A stretch of DNA of 64,000 nt from Pseudomonas syringae pv. cilantro. Its GTDB lineage: Bacteria > Pseudomonadota > Gammaproteobacteria > Pseudomonadales > Pseudomonadaceae. This document shows, one piece after another, positions 36,917 to 49,414 of this stretch; the first letter of the stretch is position 1; each line of letters opens with the position of its first letter. The notes below the pieces were generated by a model, which ran no database searches, was not told the origin of the DNA, and saw only the letters and a program-made list of their open reading frames with translations. Made by a program: the position numbers and the translations under genes. The stretch covers positions 48,115 to 112,114 of the forward strand of contig NZ_LGLN01000064.1 in NCBI RefSeq assembly GCF_001293775.1, written 5' to 3'.

Positions 36917-37461
36917 TAAGCGAACACCTCAGCATCTTCGAATGTGACGGCTTTCTGGTCTTTGACGGACAGGGAGGGCGCATCGCTGAGCGGCCACTCG
37001 ATGTTCACAGTCGGATCGTTCCAGGCGAGGCTGCGCTCATGTTCCGGAGCCCAGTAGTCAGTGGTTTTATAAAGAAACTCGGCACTTTCGGAGAAAACGA
37101 CGAAACCGTGAGCAAAGCCTTCCGGAATCCACAGCTGTTTTTTGTTTTCGGCGGTGAGATGCAGGCCCACCCATTTGCCGAATGTCGGTGAGCTTTTACG
37201 CAGATCGACGGCAACATCGAATACTTCGCCCGCGGTCACTCTGACAAGCTTGCCCTGCGGTTGCTGAATTTGATAATGCAAACCGCGAAGAACGCCTTTC
37301 ACAGAGCGAGAGTGATTGTCCTGAACAAATTTGACCGATCGGCCAACGACCTCTTCGAATGCCTTCTGATTAAAGCTTTCAAAGAAAAAACCGCGATCAT
37401 CGCCGAAGGTTTTAGGTTCGAATACGATGACGTCTGGAATGGCGAGGCGTGTTGCATTCAT
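36916..37461 (-). CDS. rmlC: dTDP-4-dehydrorhamnose 3,5-epimerase
   Basis: 181 residues with the RmlC cupin pattern: RGFFFESFNQKAF, QDNHSRSVKGVLRGLHYQ (catalytic His in LRGLHYQ) and IPEGFAHGF. Third step in dTDP-L-rhamnose synthesis. GGAG precedes the ATG at 37461. It is separated from rmlBDA by a GT2 gene and 660 bases, and begins the wzm-wzt-giant gene run, so it probably follows a second promoter in the interval 37462-38121. Confidence 0.95.
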   Translation of the reverse strand: MNATRLAIPDVIVFEPKTFGDDRGFFFESFNQKAFEEVVGRSVKFVQDNHSRSVKGVLRGLHYQIQQPQGKLVRVTAGEVFDVAVDLRKSSPTFGKWVGLHLTAENKKQLWIPEGFAHGFVVFSESAEFLYKTTDYWAPEHERSLAWNDPTVNIEWPLSDAPSLSVKDQKAVTFEDAEVFA

Positions 37462-38121
37462 ATGTAACGTATCTCCGAAATGCTCATCAGGGCCTGCTCA
37501 TGCGGCCCTGGCTGGTGCAGGCGTCTATTGGAAGACGCCTGGGCCATGGAATTGGGTAGCGCCAGGGAAAGGCGTTCTGCGATATCCGGGCTCACTGGCA
37601 TCGCGGTGGACCATAGACTGGCCACCTGGGCGGAAAGTGACTGCGCTGGATAAGGAGGTAGGCCTTTATTACTGCGGGGCGTGGGGCAGGCATCGTCTAT
37701 TTGTAATTTTTCCGAAGTAGGTTCCAACGATGAGTCACGCGAGACGTTCATTGCAGGACTGTTTCACGAAATAAAGTGCACCCGGTATTCGACTTCATGA
37801 TCACGCAGGCTATGCAAGTCATTTTCATCCTTGGCCGGGCGGTACAAGTGACCCTGCCTTTCGGCTCTGGTTCCGTTTACCCGGCTAGCCGACAGGTTGA
37901 GCTTCTGATACAGAAAACAAAGGCCTGCACATTAACATATGCCGCTGCTGTAGAACATTCAGCACCCATGAAATTAAGCGATGGCTGCGCACCGACCGCA
38001 CTTCATTAATGCGTGAGTATAGTCATGCAGAGCAATTTAAAGTCTTTATTTTCAACGTGTTGCGATAGCTGACGTGGGGGCGTATCGAGGGCGGTTCGCT
38101 TTGACCGAGGCGGAGGTGGAG
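37462..38121. other. 660-base interval without a supported gene
   Basis: Lies between two halves of the O-antigen genes. It contains a 97-codon minus-strand open frame (37751-37458) that ends just inside the rmlC start, but its translation is Ser/Pro-rich and matches nothing I know. Moderately lower GC around 37900-38050. Probably carries the promoter of the rmlC-wzm-wzt run; I could not fix a convincing -35/-10 pair. Confidence 0.5.
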
Positions 38122-39051
38122 CTAGTGATTGTTTCGCCGTTCAGGTTTATTCAGCATGGCTGCAAGACAGGCAATAACGAATAAAATCTTGTCCCGAGGC
38201 CTTCTGCGGCATTGCCCTGCCTTGAAGGCGAGCTTGAGAAACAGCGACCGTGTGCCCGTTTCCCCCCCCCTAAAAAGCAGCTCGCCGCCTCCAGTCAGAT
38301 GGCCAATCAGCAAAACTTGCCCTGCCCACCATCCGTCAGCGATTTTTCTCAGGCGCGAGACGAGCGGGGCGAGTCCGGTATTGGCGCCGACCTGATTATC
38401 AGCGTGTTGGCGATAGTCCAGACCGGGTGCCGGATCAATGAACCATCGAAAGTCATGACTGCGTGCAAATGCGTAGCAGTACCAGTCATGCAGGCTGACG
38501 GCCTGAGCTGCGTCCCAGTGTGAAACGAGCGATAACTTGAAAGCATCCGCGAGTGAGCGGTTCAGCACGTATGTGCAACCAGGCCCGGCCGCTTCGAACA
38601 TGTGGTCCCATCGAACCTGAGGCTGAGCCTTGTCCAGCAATACTCGCTGTCCATCGGGCCAGAAGGCGATGACGTTACTTGAGTAGGCGTCATGCTCGCC
38701 GGACGCCAAGGTTGATACCGCACGCCCGAGCTTGTCGTGATGCCAGATATCATCCTGATCGGAGAAGGCGACATAATCAAAAGAAGAGAAGTCGACATCC
38801 CTAATCAAGCGAAAGAAATTGCGTGACGCTCCGCCAAATCGTCCGGCGGGCGGCAACAGGGTAACGCTTGGATGGTGCTGCGCATAATCGGCACACCATG
38901 CCTCAGTGCCGTCGCTGGAAGTGTCGACACTGATGAACACGCTGACGCAGACATTCGTCTGCTTCAGGAGGGAATCAAGTTGCGCCTCTATCCACGCCAT
39001 ACCGTTATAGGCGGCCAGTAGCACGGCTACCTTTGGAAAAACAGATGACAT
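38122..39051 (-). CDS. GT2 glycosyltransferase, rhamnosyltransferase type
   Basis: 309 residues beginning KVAVLLAAYNGMAWIEAQLD, with SVDTSSDGT and FSDQDDIWH as the nucleotide-sugar and metal-binding motifs. Related to the gene at 17860. Sits 42 bases after rmlA on the same strand, so part of the rmlBDA operon. Likely adds L-rhamnose early in the O-chain or on its primer. Near the 3' end a nine-G tract (plus strand C, 38262-38270) codes FRGGE; a slip there would change the last 45 or so residues. Confidence 0.85.
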   Translation of the reverse strand: MSSVFPKVAVLLAAYNGMAWIEAQLDSLLKQTNVCVSVFISVDTSSDGTEAWCADYAQHHPSVTLLPPAGRFGGASRNFFRLIRDVDFSSFDYVAFSDQDDIWHHDKLGRAVSTLASGEHDAYSSNVIAFWPDGQRVLLDKAQPQVRWDHMFEAAGPGCTYVLNRSLADAFKLSLVSHWDAAQAVSLHDWYCYAFARSHDFRWFIDPAPGLDYRQHADNQVGANTGLAPLVSRLRKIADGWWAGQVLLIGHLTGGGELLFRGGETGTRSLFLKLAFKAGQCRRRPRDKILFVIACLAAMLNKPERRNNH

Positions 39052-39093
39052 ACTGTTCGCAGCCTTGCGGTACGTGAATAGAGGTTTAGAGCG

Positions 39094-39984
39094 TTAGAAC
39101 GAGCCCAGATCGAGCAGCTTCTGCAGATACTGCCCGTAGCCGGTTTTCTTCAGTTTCTGCGCTTGCTCACCCAACTGAGCGGCGGTGATCCAGCCGTTGG
39201 TGTAGGCGATCTCTTCCAGGCAGGCCACTTTCCAGCCCTGACGCTGCTCGATGGTATGAACGAAATGGCTCGCTTCCAGCAGCGACTCGTGAGTGCCGGT
39301 GTCGAGCCACGCAAAGCCACGACCCAGAATCTCTACAGTCAGGCTCTTCTGTTCCAGGTAAGCACGGTTCACATCGGTGATTTCCAGTTCGCCGCGCTCG
39401 GAAGGTTTGATGTTCTTCGCGATTTCGACAACCTGATTGTCGTAGAAGTACAGGCCTGTTACCGCGTAGCTCGACTTCGGTGCCGCAGGTTTCTCTTCGA
39501 TGCTCAGTGCGCGTCCGGTTTCGTCGAACTCGACAACACCGAAGCGCTCCGGGTCAGAAACGTGATAACCGAAGACAGTGGCACCGGTGGTCTGCTGGCT
39601 GGCGGAGCGCAGGTTGTCGGAGAAGTGCTGACCATAGAAGATGTTGTCGCCCAGAATCAGGCAGCAAGGATCCTTGCCGATGAACTCTTCTCCGATGATG
39701 AATGCTTGTGCCAGGCCATCCGGTGTAGGTTGCTCGGCGTAAGTCAGCTCAATGCCATATTGGCTGCCGTCGCCCAGCAATTTACGGAAGCTAGGCAGAT
39801 CTTCTGGCGTGGAGATGATCAAGACTTCACGCATACCCGCCAGCATCAGCACCGACAGCGGGTAGAAAATCATTGGTTTGTCGTAGATGGGCAGCATCTG
39901 CTTGGATACGCCAAGGGTAAGCGGGTGCAGACGAGTGCCCGAGCCGCCGGCCAGGATGATGCCTTTACGATTGATGGTGGTCAT
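39094..39984 (-). CDS. rmlA: Glucose-1-phosphate thymidylyltransferase
   Basis: 296 residues, standard RmlA length. Nucleotide-binding [11 protein letters not shown] at 13-23, then [16 protein letters not shown], and EKPAAPKS for the sugar site. Makes dTDP-glucose, the entry to dTDP-L-rhamnose and, after RmlB, also to the dTDP-acetamido sugar made by the fdt-type genes. Start overlaps the rmlD stop by four bases. Confidence 0.97.
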   Translation of the reverse strand: MTTINRKGIILAGGSGTRLHPLTLGVSKQMLPIYDKPMIFYPLSVLMLAGMREVLIISTPEDLPSFRKLLGDGSQYGIELTYAEQPTPDGLAQAFIIGEEFIGKDPCCLILGDNIFYGQHFSDNLRSASQQTTGATVFGYHVSDPERFGVVEFDETGRALSIEEKPAAPKSSYAVTGLYFYDNQVVEIAKNIKPSERGELEITDVNRAYLEQKSLTVEILGRGFAWLDTGTHESLLEASHFVHTIEQRQGWKVACLEEIAYTNGWITAAQLGEQAQKLKKTGYGQYLQKLLDLGSF

Positions 39985-40889
39985 TTATTCAGAGTTTCCA
40001 TGAGCATTCGGGCTACACCACTTTGCCAGTCAGGCAGGTGCAGCGAAAAATTGCGGCGCAGCTTTTCTGTGTTCAGACGCGAATTCAGAGGGCGTCGCGC
40101 GGGTGTCGGGTATTCGGTCGTGCCGATGGGGTTGATCGTTTCCACCGCCAAGGGTTCCCCGTTGGCGCGGGCGAAATCAATAACGTACTGCGCATAGGCA
40201 TGCCATGACACCTCACCGGCGGGTGCCAGATGATAAATGCCACAAAGCTCCGGCCTTGCCAGTGTTTGCTGCAGCGCCGCCGTCGCTATGTCGGCCAGCA
40301 GCTCCGCACCTGTAGGTGCGCCAATCTGATCGGCGATCACACTGAGCGTCGGGCGGTCTTTTGCAAGCCGCAGCATGGTTTTGGCAAAGTTGTTGCCGCG
40401 TGCCGCGTACACCCAACTGGTACGGAAAATCAGATGTTTGCAGCCTGACGCGGCAATCAGGTGCTCACCTTCTAGCTTGGTTGCACCGTAATAGTTGACC
40501 GGAGACACCGCGTCGCTTTCTTTCCAGGCAACGCTTCCCGTACCGTCGAACACGTAGTCGGTCGAGTAATGAACCAGCAGCGCGTCCAGCGTGAGGGCCT
40601 CTTCTGCCAAGACCTGACTTGCCAGCGCATTGACCGTGTGCGCGAGCGCTTGCTCGGTTTCGGCCTTGTCGACGGCGGTATAGGCTGCAGCATTAACGAT
40701 AACCTGGGGCTGAACGCTGCGAATGGTTTTGCGCAAGCCGTCCAGGTCAGACAGATCGCCGGTCAGATCGCCGTAGGTCGTCGAAACCGTATGACGATCA
40801 AGCGCAATCACTTCGCCCACTACCGCGAGCGAACGTTGCAGCTCCCAGCCGACCTGGCCGTTTTTACCCAGCAGAAGAATCCTCATCAT
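39981..40889 (-). CDS. rmlD: dTDP-4-dehydrorhamnose reductase
   Basis: 302 residues. NAD(P)-binding [14 protein letters not shown] at the start, STDYVFDG, and catalytic [10 protein letters not shown] (YxxxK). Last step to dTDP-L-rhamnose. Four-base overlaps with both rmlB and rmlA give a compact rmlBDA order. Confidence 0.96.
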   Translation of the reverse strand: MMRILLLGKNGQVGWELQRSLAVVGEVIALDRHTVSTTYGDLTGDLSDLDGLRKTIRSVQPQVIVNAAAYTAVDKAETEQALAHTVNALASQVLAEEALTLDALLVHYSTDYVFDGTGSVAWKESDAVSPVNYYGATKLEGEHLIAASGCKHLIFRTSWVYAARGNNFAKTMLRLAKDRPTLSVIADQIGAPTGAELLADIATAALQQTLARPELCGIYHLAPAGEVSWHAYAQYVIDFARANGEPLAVETINPIGTTEYPTPARRPLNSRLNTEKLRRNFSLHLPDWQSGVARMLMETLNK

Positions 40890-41959
40890 TTATCGGCGCG
40901 TGCTGTGTAGTTCTTGTCGATCCACTGCTGGTAGCTTCCGCTTTTGACGTGAGCTACCCATTCAGGGTTATCGAGATACCACTGCACAGTCTTGCGAATC
41001 CCTGATTCGAAGCTTTCTTCCGGCACCCAGCCCAGCTCGCGCTGGATTTTGCTGGCGTCGATCGCGTAGCGTAGATCGTGGCCCGGGCGATCCTGAACAT
41101 AGGTGATCAGGCTTGCATGCGGAAGATGAGCGGAATCCGGACGCAGTTGATCGAGAAGGGCGCAGACAGCGTGTACTACTTCGAGGTTCTGCTTCTCGTT
41201 GTGACCACCGATGTTGTAAGTCTCGCCGATCTTGCCTTCGGTCACGACTTTGTAAAGCGCGCGGGCATGGTCTTCGACGTACAGCCAGTCACGTACCTGA
41301 TCGCCTTTCCCGTAAATGGGCAGCGGCTTGCCTTCCAGCGCATTGAGGATGATCAGCGGGATCAGCTTCTCGGGGAAATGGCACGGGCCGTAGTTGTTCG
41401 AGCAGTTGGTTACCAGTGCAGGCAAGCCATAGGTGCGGCTCCAGGCACGTACCAGATGGTCTGAACTGGCTTTGCTGGCCGAGTAGGGCGAGCTTGGCTG
41501 GTAAGGGGTTGTTTCAGTGAAGAGATCTTCCGGACCTTCCAGATCGCCATACACTTCATCGGTCGAAATGTGATGGAAGCGGAAAGCGGCCTTGCGCGCC
41601 TCGTCGAGCTGATTCCAGTAGCCACGTGCGGCTTCCAGCAGCGTATAAGTGCCGATGATGTTGGTCTGGATGAATTCCGAAGGGCCTGTGATCGAGCGAT
41701 CGACATGGGACTCGGCTGCCAGGTGCATGATGGCATCGGGCTGATGCTCTTTGAAAACCCGATCCAGATCTTCACGGTTGCAGATATCGACGTGTTCGAA
41801 AGCATAACGCTCGCTTTGATCGGCCGACTGAAGTGATTCAAGGTTACCCGCATAGGTAAGCTTGTCGACGTTGACGACGGAATCGGTTGTATTGGCAATG
41901 ATGTGCCGAATGACCGCCGAACCGATGAAGCCAGCACCGCCTGTTACTAAGATCTTCAA
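40886..41959 (-). CDS. rmlB: dTDP-glucose 4,6-dehydratase
   Basis: 357 residues. [14 protein letters not shown] for [15 protein letters not shown], active-site DE in STDEVYGDL and YSASKASSD. Produces dTDP-4-keto-6-deoxyglucose, the branch-point precursor for both L-rhamnose (RmlC/RmlD) and the 3-acetamido-3,6-dideoxyhexose pathway. First gene of the right-hand O-antigen operon; the 308 bases upstream hold an inverted repeat and the ychF terminator. Confidence 0.97.
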   Translation of the reverse strand: MKILVTGGAGFIGSAVIRHIIANTTDSVVNVDKLTYAGNLESLQSADQSERYAFEHVDICNREDLDRVFKEHQPDAIMHLAAESHVDRSITGPSEFIQTNIIGTYTLLEAARGYWNQLDEARKAAFRFHHISTDEVYGDLEGPEDLFTETTPYQPSSPYSASKASSDHLVRAWSRTYGLPALVTNCSNNYGPCHFPEKLIPLIILNALEGKPLPIYGKGDQVRDWLYVEDHARALYKVVTEGKIGETYNIGGHNEKQNLEVVHAVCALLDQLRPDSAHLPHASLITYVQDRPGHDLRYAIDASKIQRELGWVPEESFESGIRKTVQWYLDNPEWVAHVKSGSYQQWIDKNYTARADK

Positions 41960-42049
41960 AAGAGTATCTACCTTGGGTTATGACAAGGCTTTGCCCGGTC
42001 CGTGGAAACAATCGCTATCAGTCGCCGTCTTCGAGACATCTGCTTGCGT

Positions 42050-42065
42050 TAAACATGAATGTTTA
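42050..42065. promoter_or_regulatory. Inverted repeat upstream of rmlB
   Basis: TAAACAT-GA-ATGTTTA, a perfect 7-2-7 dyad, 91 bases before the rmlB start. Could be an operator for the O-antigen operon; no regulator is indicated. Confidence 0.35.
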
Positions 42066-42191
42066 GAGTGGCGTGGATGAGCAATGATTAAAAACGATAT
42101 TTTACATAGAAAGGTAGACATCCCCATCAAAAAATTTGAGGACGCCTGCAATCGTGTCGCAGGTTTCATCATGGCCCTGCATGAAAAAGCA

Positions 42192-42216
42192 AAAAGCCCC
42201 TGATAAAGGGGCTTTT
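42192..42216 (-). terminator. Rho-independent terminator of ychF transcript
   Basis: Perfect nine-base stem AAAAGCCCC/GGGGCTTTT (42192-42200, 42208-42216) with seven-base loop and a T-rich minus-strand tail. Confidence 0.85.
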
Positions 42217-42267
42217 GCAAGAGAGGTGGCCGCTGTCGTCGAGAGACCTCAGGATGCTGCCTGTGGC

Positions 42268-43368
<1,101 letters not shown>

Positions 43369-43389
43369 GGTGTTTCCCCTCGAGTGATG

Positions 43390-43974
43390 TCAGGCCTTCT
43401 GGCTGTGCAGGTTTTTCATCGCCCGGTTCCATTCACCGGCGAAGATATCCGGCAGCACGCCGAGGGCAAAGTCGATACTGGCGTCCAGTTTTTCCTGTTC
43501 GGCGCGTGGCGCTCGACCCAGAACAAAACCGGATACCTTGCTGGCATCGCCCGGATGGCCTATGCCAAGCCGCAAGCGATGAAATGTGTTCTGATTGCCG
43601 AGCTGCGCAATGATGTCGCGCAGCCCGTTATGACCGCCGTGGCCGCCGCCCGTTTTGAGTTTGGCAACGCCCGGAGGCAGATCGAGTTCGTCATGTGCCA
43701 CCAGAATCGACTCCACCGGAATCCGGTAGAAACCGGCGAGTGCCGCGACGGCCTGGCCGCTGCGGTTCATGTAGGTGGTGGGAATCAGCAGACGAACATC
43801 CTGACCCTGATGCGCGAAGCGTCCGGTCAGGCCAAAGAATTTGCGCTCGGGAACGAGATTGACTCGTTGCGCCGCAGCAATACGCTCAACGAAAAGAGCC
43901 CCTGCGTTATGCCGGGTCTGTTCGTATTCAGCACCTGGATTTCCCAGGCCCACGATCAGTTGTATGGCGGTCAC
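43390..43974 (-). CDS. pth: Peptidyl-tRNA hydrolase
   Basis: 194 residues from a GTG at 43974 ([19 protein letters not shown]), the start that matches family length; the ATG at 44046 adds 24 non-conserved residues. Catalytic His in TRHNAG, Asp in HDELDLPPG, and [13 protein letters not shown] loop all present. Releases peptidyl-tRNA that drops off ribosomes. Between rplY and ychF as usual. Confidence 0.95.
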   Translation of the reverse strand: MTAIQLIVGLGNPGAEYEQTRHNAGALFVERIAAAQRVNLVPERKFFGLTGRFAHQGQDVRLLIPTTYMNRSGQAVAALAGFYRIPVESILVAHDELDLPPGVAKLKTGGGHGGHNGLRDIIAQLGNQNTFHRLRLGIGHPGDASKVSGFVLGRAPRAEQEKLDASIDFALGVLPDIFAGEWNRAMKNLHSQKA

Positions 43975-44137
43975 GACAGGGGCTCTTCCTTTGGAGTTGG
44001 GGTTAGACCGCTGGCGACAGCGGCAATGGAGACGAAAATTGCTCATTTACCATGATGTAAACTCCGCGATTCCGCCCGCTTTGCCTGCTATCGCTCGCGG
44101 TGTTTCCTGAGCAACTCCGACGTTGCCAAGTAAATGA

Positions 44138-44749
44138 TTACTCGGCAGCGCCTTCTTCACCTTCTTCGGTTTCATCAGCAACGATACGCGGTGCGTGGAC
44201 GTTGGCGATTGCCAGATCGTTGCCGTGTGCCAGTGCAACGAACTCTACGCCTTTAGGTGCTTTCAGATCGGACAGGTGAACGTTGTCACCAACTTCCAGC
44301 GCGCCCAGGTCAACTTCGATGAACTCAGGCAGGTCTTTCGGCAGGCAGGTCACTTCCAGTTCAGTGGTAGTGTGCGAAATCTCGCCGCCTTTCTTGACTG
44401 GAGCTTCTTCGTTCACGAAGTGGATCGGTACGATTGCGGTCAGTTTCTGACCGGCAATAACGCGCACGAAGTCAGCGTGCATCACGTGACCTTTGGCTGG
44501 GTGGCGTTGCAGTGCCTTGATGATGACGTTCTGCTTCTGGCCGCCAACGTTCAGCTCGATGATGTGGCTGTAAGCCGCGTCGTTTTCGAGCAGTTTGGCA
44601 ACTTCTTTGGCCAGCATGCTGATGGACTCAGGGGCTTTGTCGCCACCGTAGACTACAGCTGGAACCAGGCTAGCGAGACGACGCAGGCGGCGGCTCGCAC
44701 CTTTCCCCAGGTCGGAACGCTGTTCTGCATTCAGGGTAAATTCGTTCAT
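44138..44749 (-). CDS. rplY: 50S ribosomal protein L25 (CTC form)
   Basis: 203 residues from the ATG at 44749 ([17 protein letters not shown]); an upstream in-frame ATG at 44773 lacks support. Long CTC-type L25: N-terminal 5S rRNA-binding domain plus a C-terminal TL5-like domain and acidic tail ([13 protein letters not shown]). Starts 139 bases after prs, with a terminator in between. Confidence 0.96.
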   Translation of the reverse strand: MNEFTLNAEQRSDLGKGASRRLRRLASLVPAVVYGGDKAPESISMLAKEVAKLLENDAAYSHIIELNVGGQKQNVIIKALQRHPAKGHVMHADFVRVIAGQKLTAIVPIHFVNEEAPVKKGGEISHTTTELEVTCLPKDLPEFIEVDLGALEVGDNVHLSDLKAPKGVEFVALAHGNDLAIANVHAPRIVADETEEGEEGAAE

Positions 44750-44820
44750 GTTGTATCTCCAAATTAACCACATCCGCCGTTGCGTTTGCGACCAGCGCTA
44801 GGACGGTATGGGCAAAAAAG

Positions 44821-44849
44821 CCCCGCCCTGACCGAATGTCAGGGCGGGG
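44821..44849 (-). terminator. Terminator between prs and rplY
   Basis: Eleven-base GC-rich perfect stem (44821-44831 with 44839-44849), seven-base loop, followed on the minus strand by a run of six T. Ends prs transcripts, partly or wholly. Confidence 0.85.
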
Positions 44850-44887
44850 CGCTTTTCGTCAGCGGAATGCAGGTTAGGGGCGGACCC

Positions 44888-45829
44888 TTAACGGAACATT
44901 GCGCTGATCGATTCTTCGTTGCTGATGCGGCGAACCGCTTCGGCGACTACCGGGGCAATATCCAGTTGGCGGATACGACCACAGGCTTGAGCTGCGGCGG
45001 ACAACGGGATGGTGTTGGTCACCACCAGTTCGTCCAGCACGGAATTTTCAATGTTTTCGATCGCCCGACCCGACAGCACAGGGTGTGTGCAGTAGGCAAA
45101 GACCTTGGCAGCGCCATGCTCTTTCAGGGCCTTCGCCGCGTGGCACAGAGTGCCTGCGGTATCGACCATGTCGTCAACCAGAATGCAGGTACGCCCTTCG
45201 ACATCACCGATGATATGCATCACTTCGGAGTGATTGGCTTTTTCGCGGCGCTTGTCGATGATCCCGAGGTCGACGCCCAGGGACTTGGCAACGGCACGTG
45301 CACGCACGACGCCACCGATATCCGGGGAAACGATCATCAGGTTTTCAAAGCGCTGGTCTTCGATGTCGTCCACCAGAACGGGGGAGCCGTAGATGTTATC
45401 TACCGGGATATCGAAGAAACCCTGAATCTGGTCAGCATGAAGATCAACCGTGAGCACACGGTCGATTCCCACCACGGTCAGCATATCGGCAACGACTTTC
45501 GCGCTGATAGCAACACGTGCGGAGCGCGGACGGCGATCCTGGCGGGCATAACCAAAGTAAGGAATCACAGCAGTGATTCGGGACGCTGAGGAGCGGCGGA
45601 AGGCATCAGCCATCACGACGAGTTCCATCAGGTTATCGTTCGTCGGAGCGCAGGTCGGCTGAATGATGAAGACGTCTTTACCGCGGACGTTTTCATTAAT
45701 CTCAGTGCTGATTTCGCCGTCGGAGAATTTTCCAACAGAAACATCACCCAGTGGGATATGCAGCTGACGTACTACACGCCGAGCGAGATCGGGGTTGGCA
45801 TTTCCCGTAAAGACCATCATCTTGGACAC
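44888..45829 (-). CDS. prs: Ribose-phosphate pyrophosphokinase (PRPP synthase)
   Basis: 313 residues. [13 protein letters not shown] at the start, the KFSDGEIS regulatory flag region, and the ribose-5-phosphate binding loop [12 protein letters not shown]. Produces PRPP for purine, pyrimidine, His, Trp and NAD synthesis. Follows tRNA-Gln by 45 bases, the arrangement usual in Pseudomonas. Confidence 0.97.
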   Translation of the reverse strand: MSKMMVFTGNANPDLARRVVRQLHIPLGDVSVGKFSDGEISTEINENVRGKDVFIIQPTCAPTNDNLMELVVMADAFRRSSASRITAVIPYFGYARQDRRPRSARVAISAKVVADMLTVVGIDRVLTVDLHADQIQGFFDIPVDNIYGSPVLVDDIEDQRFENLMIVSPDIGGVVRARAVAKSLGVDLGIIDKRREKANHSEVMHIIGDVEGRTCILVDDMVDTAGTLCHAAKALKEHGAAKVFAYCTHPVLSGRAIENIENSVLDELVVTNTIPLSAAAQACGRIRQLDIAPVVAEAVRRISNEESISAMFR

Positions 45830-45874
45830 GCGCAGTACCTAGAGGCTGAGGGTAACCTGGATGAGTATAGAAAA

Positions 45875-45949
45875 TGGCAGGGGCGGCTGGATTCGAACCA
45901 ACGCATGGCAGGATCAAAACCTGCTGCCTTACCGCTTGGCGACGCCCCT
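45875..45949 (-). tRNA. tRNA-Gln (anticodon TTG)
   Basis: 75 bases with encoded CCA. Acceptor AGGGGCG pairs with CGCCCCT, discriminator G; D-arm GCCAAGCGGTAAGGC, anticodon loop TTTTGAT, T-arm GGTTCGAATCC. Lies between ispE and prs. Confidence 0.95.
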
Positions 45950-45987
45950 GTAATTGAATCAATCGAGTGTTTCGCACTCAATTCCTG

Positions 45988-46842
45988 CTACAGAATTTGC
46001 AGCTTGCGATGCAACATCGAAATGTTACTTCCTTTGGCTACGAACCCCGTAAGGGTCTCTGCAAGAAGGGCCGAGACTTTATCAGCTTCAGCTTTGTTTG
46101 GGAAGGCCCCAAACACACAACTTCCAGTTCCGGTTAATTTTGCTTCGGTAAAATTACCTAGCAAATTCAAAGCGTTACGTACTTCTGGATAACGCCTCTC
46201 TACAACCGCTTTACAGTCATTTCGACTGTTTCCCTTGGGAACGGGGCGCACTTTAATGGGCGGCGTGTCGCGTGTCAACAACGGATCTGAAAAAATTTCT
46301 GCTGTACTTACAGCGACTTGCGGAACGAGCACTAAATACCACGGTTCTTCGGGGTTTTCCGGTGTGAGTATTTCACCGATACCCTCGGCAAACGCTGCCC
46401 GGCCGCGCACGAATACCGGTACATCGGCACCCAGTGTCAGGCCCAGCGCGGCAAGCCGGTCTTCATCCCAGCCCAGTTGCCATAAATGATTCAGGCCAAG
46501 CAGGGTAGTGGCCGCATCCGAACTTCCGCCACCGATGCCGCCGCCCATGGGCAGGCGTTTTTCCAGCCAGATGTCCATGCCCAGTGTGCAGCCGGACTGT
46601 TGTTGCAGCGCGCGCGCCGCCTTGACGATCAGATTGCTGTCGTGTGGTACGCCGGGGACCTCGGTCTGCAAACGAATGTCGCCGTCCTCGCGAACGGCGA
46701 AACCCAGCTCATCGCCATGGTCGAGGAACTGAAACAGGGTTTGCAGTTCATGATAGCCGTCAGGGCGACGACCCAGAATGTGCAGCATCAGGTTCAACTT
46801 TGCCGGAGCGGGCAAGACCAGTTGTGGCGTGCGCATGCTCAT
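45988..46842 (-). CDS. ispE: 4-diphosphocytidyl-2-C-methyl-D-erythritol kinase
   Basis: 284 residues. GHMP-kinase motifs: [20 protein letters not shown] at the N-terminus and the ATP loop [16 protein letters not shown]-terminal [10 protein letters not shown]. Phosphorylates CDP-ME in the MEP isoprenoid pathway. Start overlaps the lolB stop by four bases; a second ATG two codons downstream (46836) is an alternative. Confidence 0.96.
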   Translation of the reverse strand: MSMRTPQLVLPAPAKLNLMLHILGRRPDGYHELQTLFQFLDHGDELGFAVREDGDIRLQTEVPGVPHDSNLIVKAARALQQQSGCTLGMDIWLEKRLPMGGGIGGGSSDAATTLLGLNHLWQLGWDEDRLAALGLTLGADVPVFVRGRAAFAEGIGEILTPENPEEPWYLVLVPQVAVSTAEIFSDPLLTRDTPPIKVRPVPKGNSRNDCKAVVERRYPEVRNALNLLGNFTEAKLTGTGSCVFGAFPNKAEADKVSALLAETLTGFVAKGSNISMLHRKLQIL

Positions 46843-47456
46843 TGCCCCAGTTTGCGAGGCTGCCAGTCCTTGATGACCAGCGTGACGTCGAGGTCCTGGC
46901 CGTGCAGCTTGACGCGCTCAGGCAGCCAGTAGCCATTCTGTTCGACATAGCTGAGGTATTCCACCTGCCAGCCGTCCTGCTCCAGGCTCGCCAGGCGGCT
47001 GTCGCCATCCAGCGTCACGCTGCTTTTGCTGTCCGGGGCGGGCAGGCCGCGAACCCACCACACCAGATGCGAGACGGGCAGTTTCCAGCCCAGTTGCTCC
47101 TGCAGCAGCGCTTCCGGTGTCGTGGCTTCGTAACGCCCCTGATTGGCCACTTCCAGTGCTACGGCACCCGGCCGGCCGGTCAGGCGTGCCGCGCCGCGAC
47201 CCAGTGGCCCGGACAGGCGAATATCGTAATAGTCCTGACGTTGCAGCCAGAACAAGGTGCCGCTGCCGGAATCCTTCGGCGCACGAATGCCGACCTTACC
47301 GTTGATCTGCCAGCCATCGAGGCTGCTCAACTGCTGTTTGTGTTCGCGCCATTGCGCGGGGTCACCTTTGCCCTGAACAGCTTCGCGGGAGGTAAGCCCG
47401 GCGCAGCCGGTGAGCAGGGCGATAAGGCTGAATACAATTACATGGCGCAAAAACAT
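46839..47456 (-). CDS. lolB: Outer-membrane lipoprotein LolB
   Basis: 205 residues with lipoprotein signal [20 protein letters not shown] (lipobox LTGC, Cys 18). The mature part has the LolB beta-barrel fold pattern, including [13 protein letters not shown] and a C-terminal ending [10 protein letters not shown]. Receives lipoproteins from LolA and inserts them in the outer membrane. Four bases after the TPR gene and overlapping ispE. Confidence 0.95.
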   Translation of the reverse strand: MFLRHVIVFSLIALLTGCAGLTSREAVQGKGDPAQWREHKQQLSSLDGWQINGKVGIRAPKDSGSGTLFWLQRQDYYDIRLSGPLGRGAARLTGRPGAVALEVANQGRYEATTPEALLQEQLGWKLPVSHLVWWVRGLPAPDSKSSVTLDGDSRLASLEQDGWQVEYLSYVEQNGYWLPERVKLHGQDLDVTLVIKDWQPRKLGQ

Positions 47457-47460
47457 AACG

Positions 47461-49188
47461 TCAAAGGTTCTCTGATCCGGTCAAGCGCTGCAGGGTGCTG
47501 CGCAGAATAGGGCTGTCGGGTTGCTGTTCCAGGGCCTTGGCCCAGACTTTACGGGCTTCGCGCTGCTCGCCTTTGGCCCAGAGTACTTCGCCCAGATGAG
47601 CGGCGACTTCATGATCGGGAAAGCGCTCGAGGGCCTGACGCAGATAACGCTCGGCTGCATCCAGATTGCCCATGCGATAGTTCACCCAGCCCAGGCTGTC
47701 GAGAACCGCCGGGTCATCGGGGTTGATCTTGTGCGCTTTCTCGATCAGTTCCCGGGCTTCGGCGTAGCGGGTGGTGCGATCCGAAAGGGTGTAGCCCAGC
47801 GCATTCAGCGCCATGGCGTTTTCCGGTTCGCGCTTGATGATGGTCCGCAGGTCTTTTTCCATCTGGGTCAGATCGTTGCGCTTTTCCGCCAGCATCGCCC
47901 GCGTATAAAGCAGATTGACGTCATCCGGGTATTGCTTGAGCGCCTGGCTCAGGACCTGCCAGCCACGATCCAGCTGATCATTACTGGTCAGCGTTTCGGC
48001 TTCGATCAGGTACAGCTGGATCGCGTAATCCGGTTCTTCTGCGCGCGCTTCGGCCAGCCGTTTGGCGGCTTCTGCGCCGTTGCCATTGCTGACCAGAATA
48101 TCGGCCTGACGTAACTGGGCGGCGAGAAAGTCAGGGCCGGGGCCGACCTGAGCGTACTCGTTGAGCGCGCTTTGCGGGTCTTCGCGCTCTTCGTGAATAC
48201 GGCCCAGATTCAAATGCGCCGAATCCACATGCGCGCCTCGGGCAATCAGCTCTTCCAGATAACCCGCCGCTTCATCCCAGGCCTTGGCTTCAAGGCAGAC
48301 CAGTGCCAGCGAGAAGCGCAGCTCGTCGTCATCCGGATACTGTTGCAGAAGGGCCGCGAACTGCACTTTGGCGTCTTCCATGCGGTTCTGTTCGACCAGC
48401 ATGCGCGCATATGTCAGGCGCAAGCGCTTGTCGTCCGGGTATTTCTTGATGCTTTTTTCCAGCAGCGGCACCGCTTCCTTGCCGCGATTCATGCTTTGCA
48501 GCAAGCGTGCGTGCAGCAGGATAGGTGCAACTTCGCCTTCTTTCGGCGGGTTGTCCTCAAGCAGTTTGAGCGACTGCTCGGCGTCGCCGTTCTGTTGCAG
48601 CAGCAGCGCCTTGCCGAAAATCAGCTGGCCGTTGTTGGGGTATTTGCCCAGCAACCGGTCGAAACTTTTAAGCAAACCATTGCGGGTGTCCGGGTCGGTT
48701 TCCGCTGCGGACAGGGCCAGGAAATCAAAATGGGTGTCGCCCTGACCTTGCAGAACTCGCTCCATGTACACCAGCGAGTCGTCATAACGCCCGGCACGCG
48801 CCAGCTGGATGGCGGCGGCGCGCTGCGCTTCCAGATTCTTCGGATCGTTTTTTGCCCAGATCAACGCCGTTTGCAGTGCGGACTGATCCGCGCCCATGTA
48901 CTCGGCGATCCGGTAGGCTCGCTCGGAGACCCCGGGGTCCTGAGTCTTGATCGCCTGGGTCACGTAGTTGTCCAGGGCGATGTCGAAACGGTTGCGCTGG
49001 CCGGCCAGTTCCGCGCTCAGCAGGCTGACCAGCGCCTCCTGAGTGAACGAGCCATAGACCTGAGGCTTGGCTTCAGGTGCGGGAGGTGCATCTTTCTGGG
49101 CTGTCGCGGGTTGCGACGTGGCGGGGGCCATGGACTGGCAGCCGCCTAGAAAGGCAAGAGCAAGGAACAACGCGGAGGATCTATTCAT
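47461..49188 (-). CDS. TPR-repeat lipoprotein
   Basis: 575 residues from the ATG at 49188; the frame runs further up but only this start gives the lipoprotein signal [19 protein letters not shown] (Cys 17). About ten tetratricopeptide repeats follow, e.g. [20 protein letters not shown] and [19 protein letters not shown]. Likely a periplasmic or outer-membrane scaffold. This gene is the usual upstream neighbour of lolB in Pseudomonas; its exact job is not known to me. Divergent from hemA across 226 bases. Confidence 0.88.
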   Translation of the reverse strand: MNRSSALFLALAFLGGCQSMAPATSQPATAQKDAPPAPEAKPQVYGSFTQEALVSLLSAELAGQRNRFDIALDNYVTQAIKTQDPGVSERAYRIAEYMGADQSALQTALIWAKNDPKNLEAQRAAAIQLARAGRYDDSLVYMERVLQGQGDTHFDFLALSAAETDPDTRNGLLKSFDRLLGKYPNNGQLIFGKALLLQQNGDAEQSLKLLEDNPPKEGEVAPILLHARLLQSMNRGKEAVPLLEKSIKKYPDDKRLRLTYARMLVEQNRMEDAKVQFAALLQQYPDDDELRFSLALVCLEAKAWDEAAGYLEELIARGAHVDSAHLNLGRIHEEREDPQSALNEYAQVGPGPDFLAAQLRQADILVSNGNGAEAAKRLAEARAEEPDYAIQLYLIEAETLTSNDQLDRGWQVLSQALKQYPDDVNLLYTRAMLAEKRNDLTQMEKDLRTIIKREPENAMALNALGYTLSDRTTRYAEARELIEKAHKINPDDPAVLDSLGWVNYRMGNLDAAERYLRQALERFPDHEVAAHLGEVLWAKGEQREARKVWAKALEQQPDSPILRSTLQRLTGSENL

Positions 49189-49414
49189 ATATAAGAAGGG
49201 CGGCTTACCTGCGGTGAGAGCATCATGACACAAGGCTGTCGGCAAAACCCACAGCCGTCGGAAAAACTGATGCAATGCTGATGTTTGCTGCGTTGCCGGC
49301 TTCGAAACGCTGCCGATAACGCGCGATTGTAGTGGGACAATAATATGCGGTGGTTGTTCTGAACCTATCGAAGTAGGACAATTACCGGCTTCACGTCACC
49401 ACCTGCGACCCTGA

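Noticed and set aside
37458..37751. 97-codon minus-strand frame upstream of rmlC
   Set aside because: No recognisable protein pattern, weak start; kept only as a note within the intergenic interval.
41960..42130. JUMPstart/ops element before the rml operon
   Set aside because: I looked for GGCGGTAG-type sequence in the right orientation and found none.
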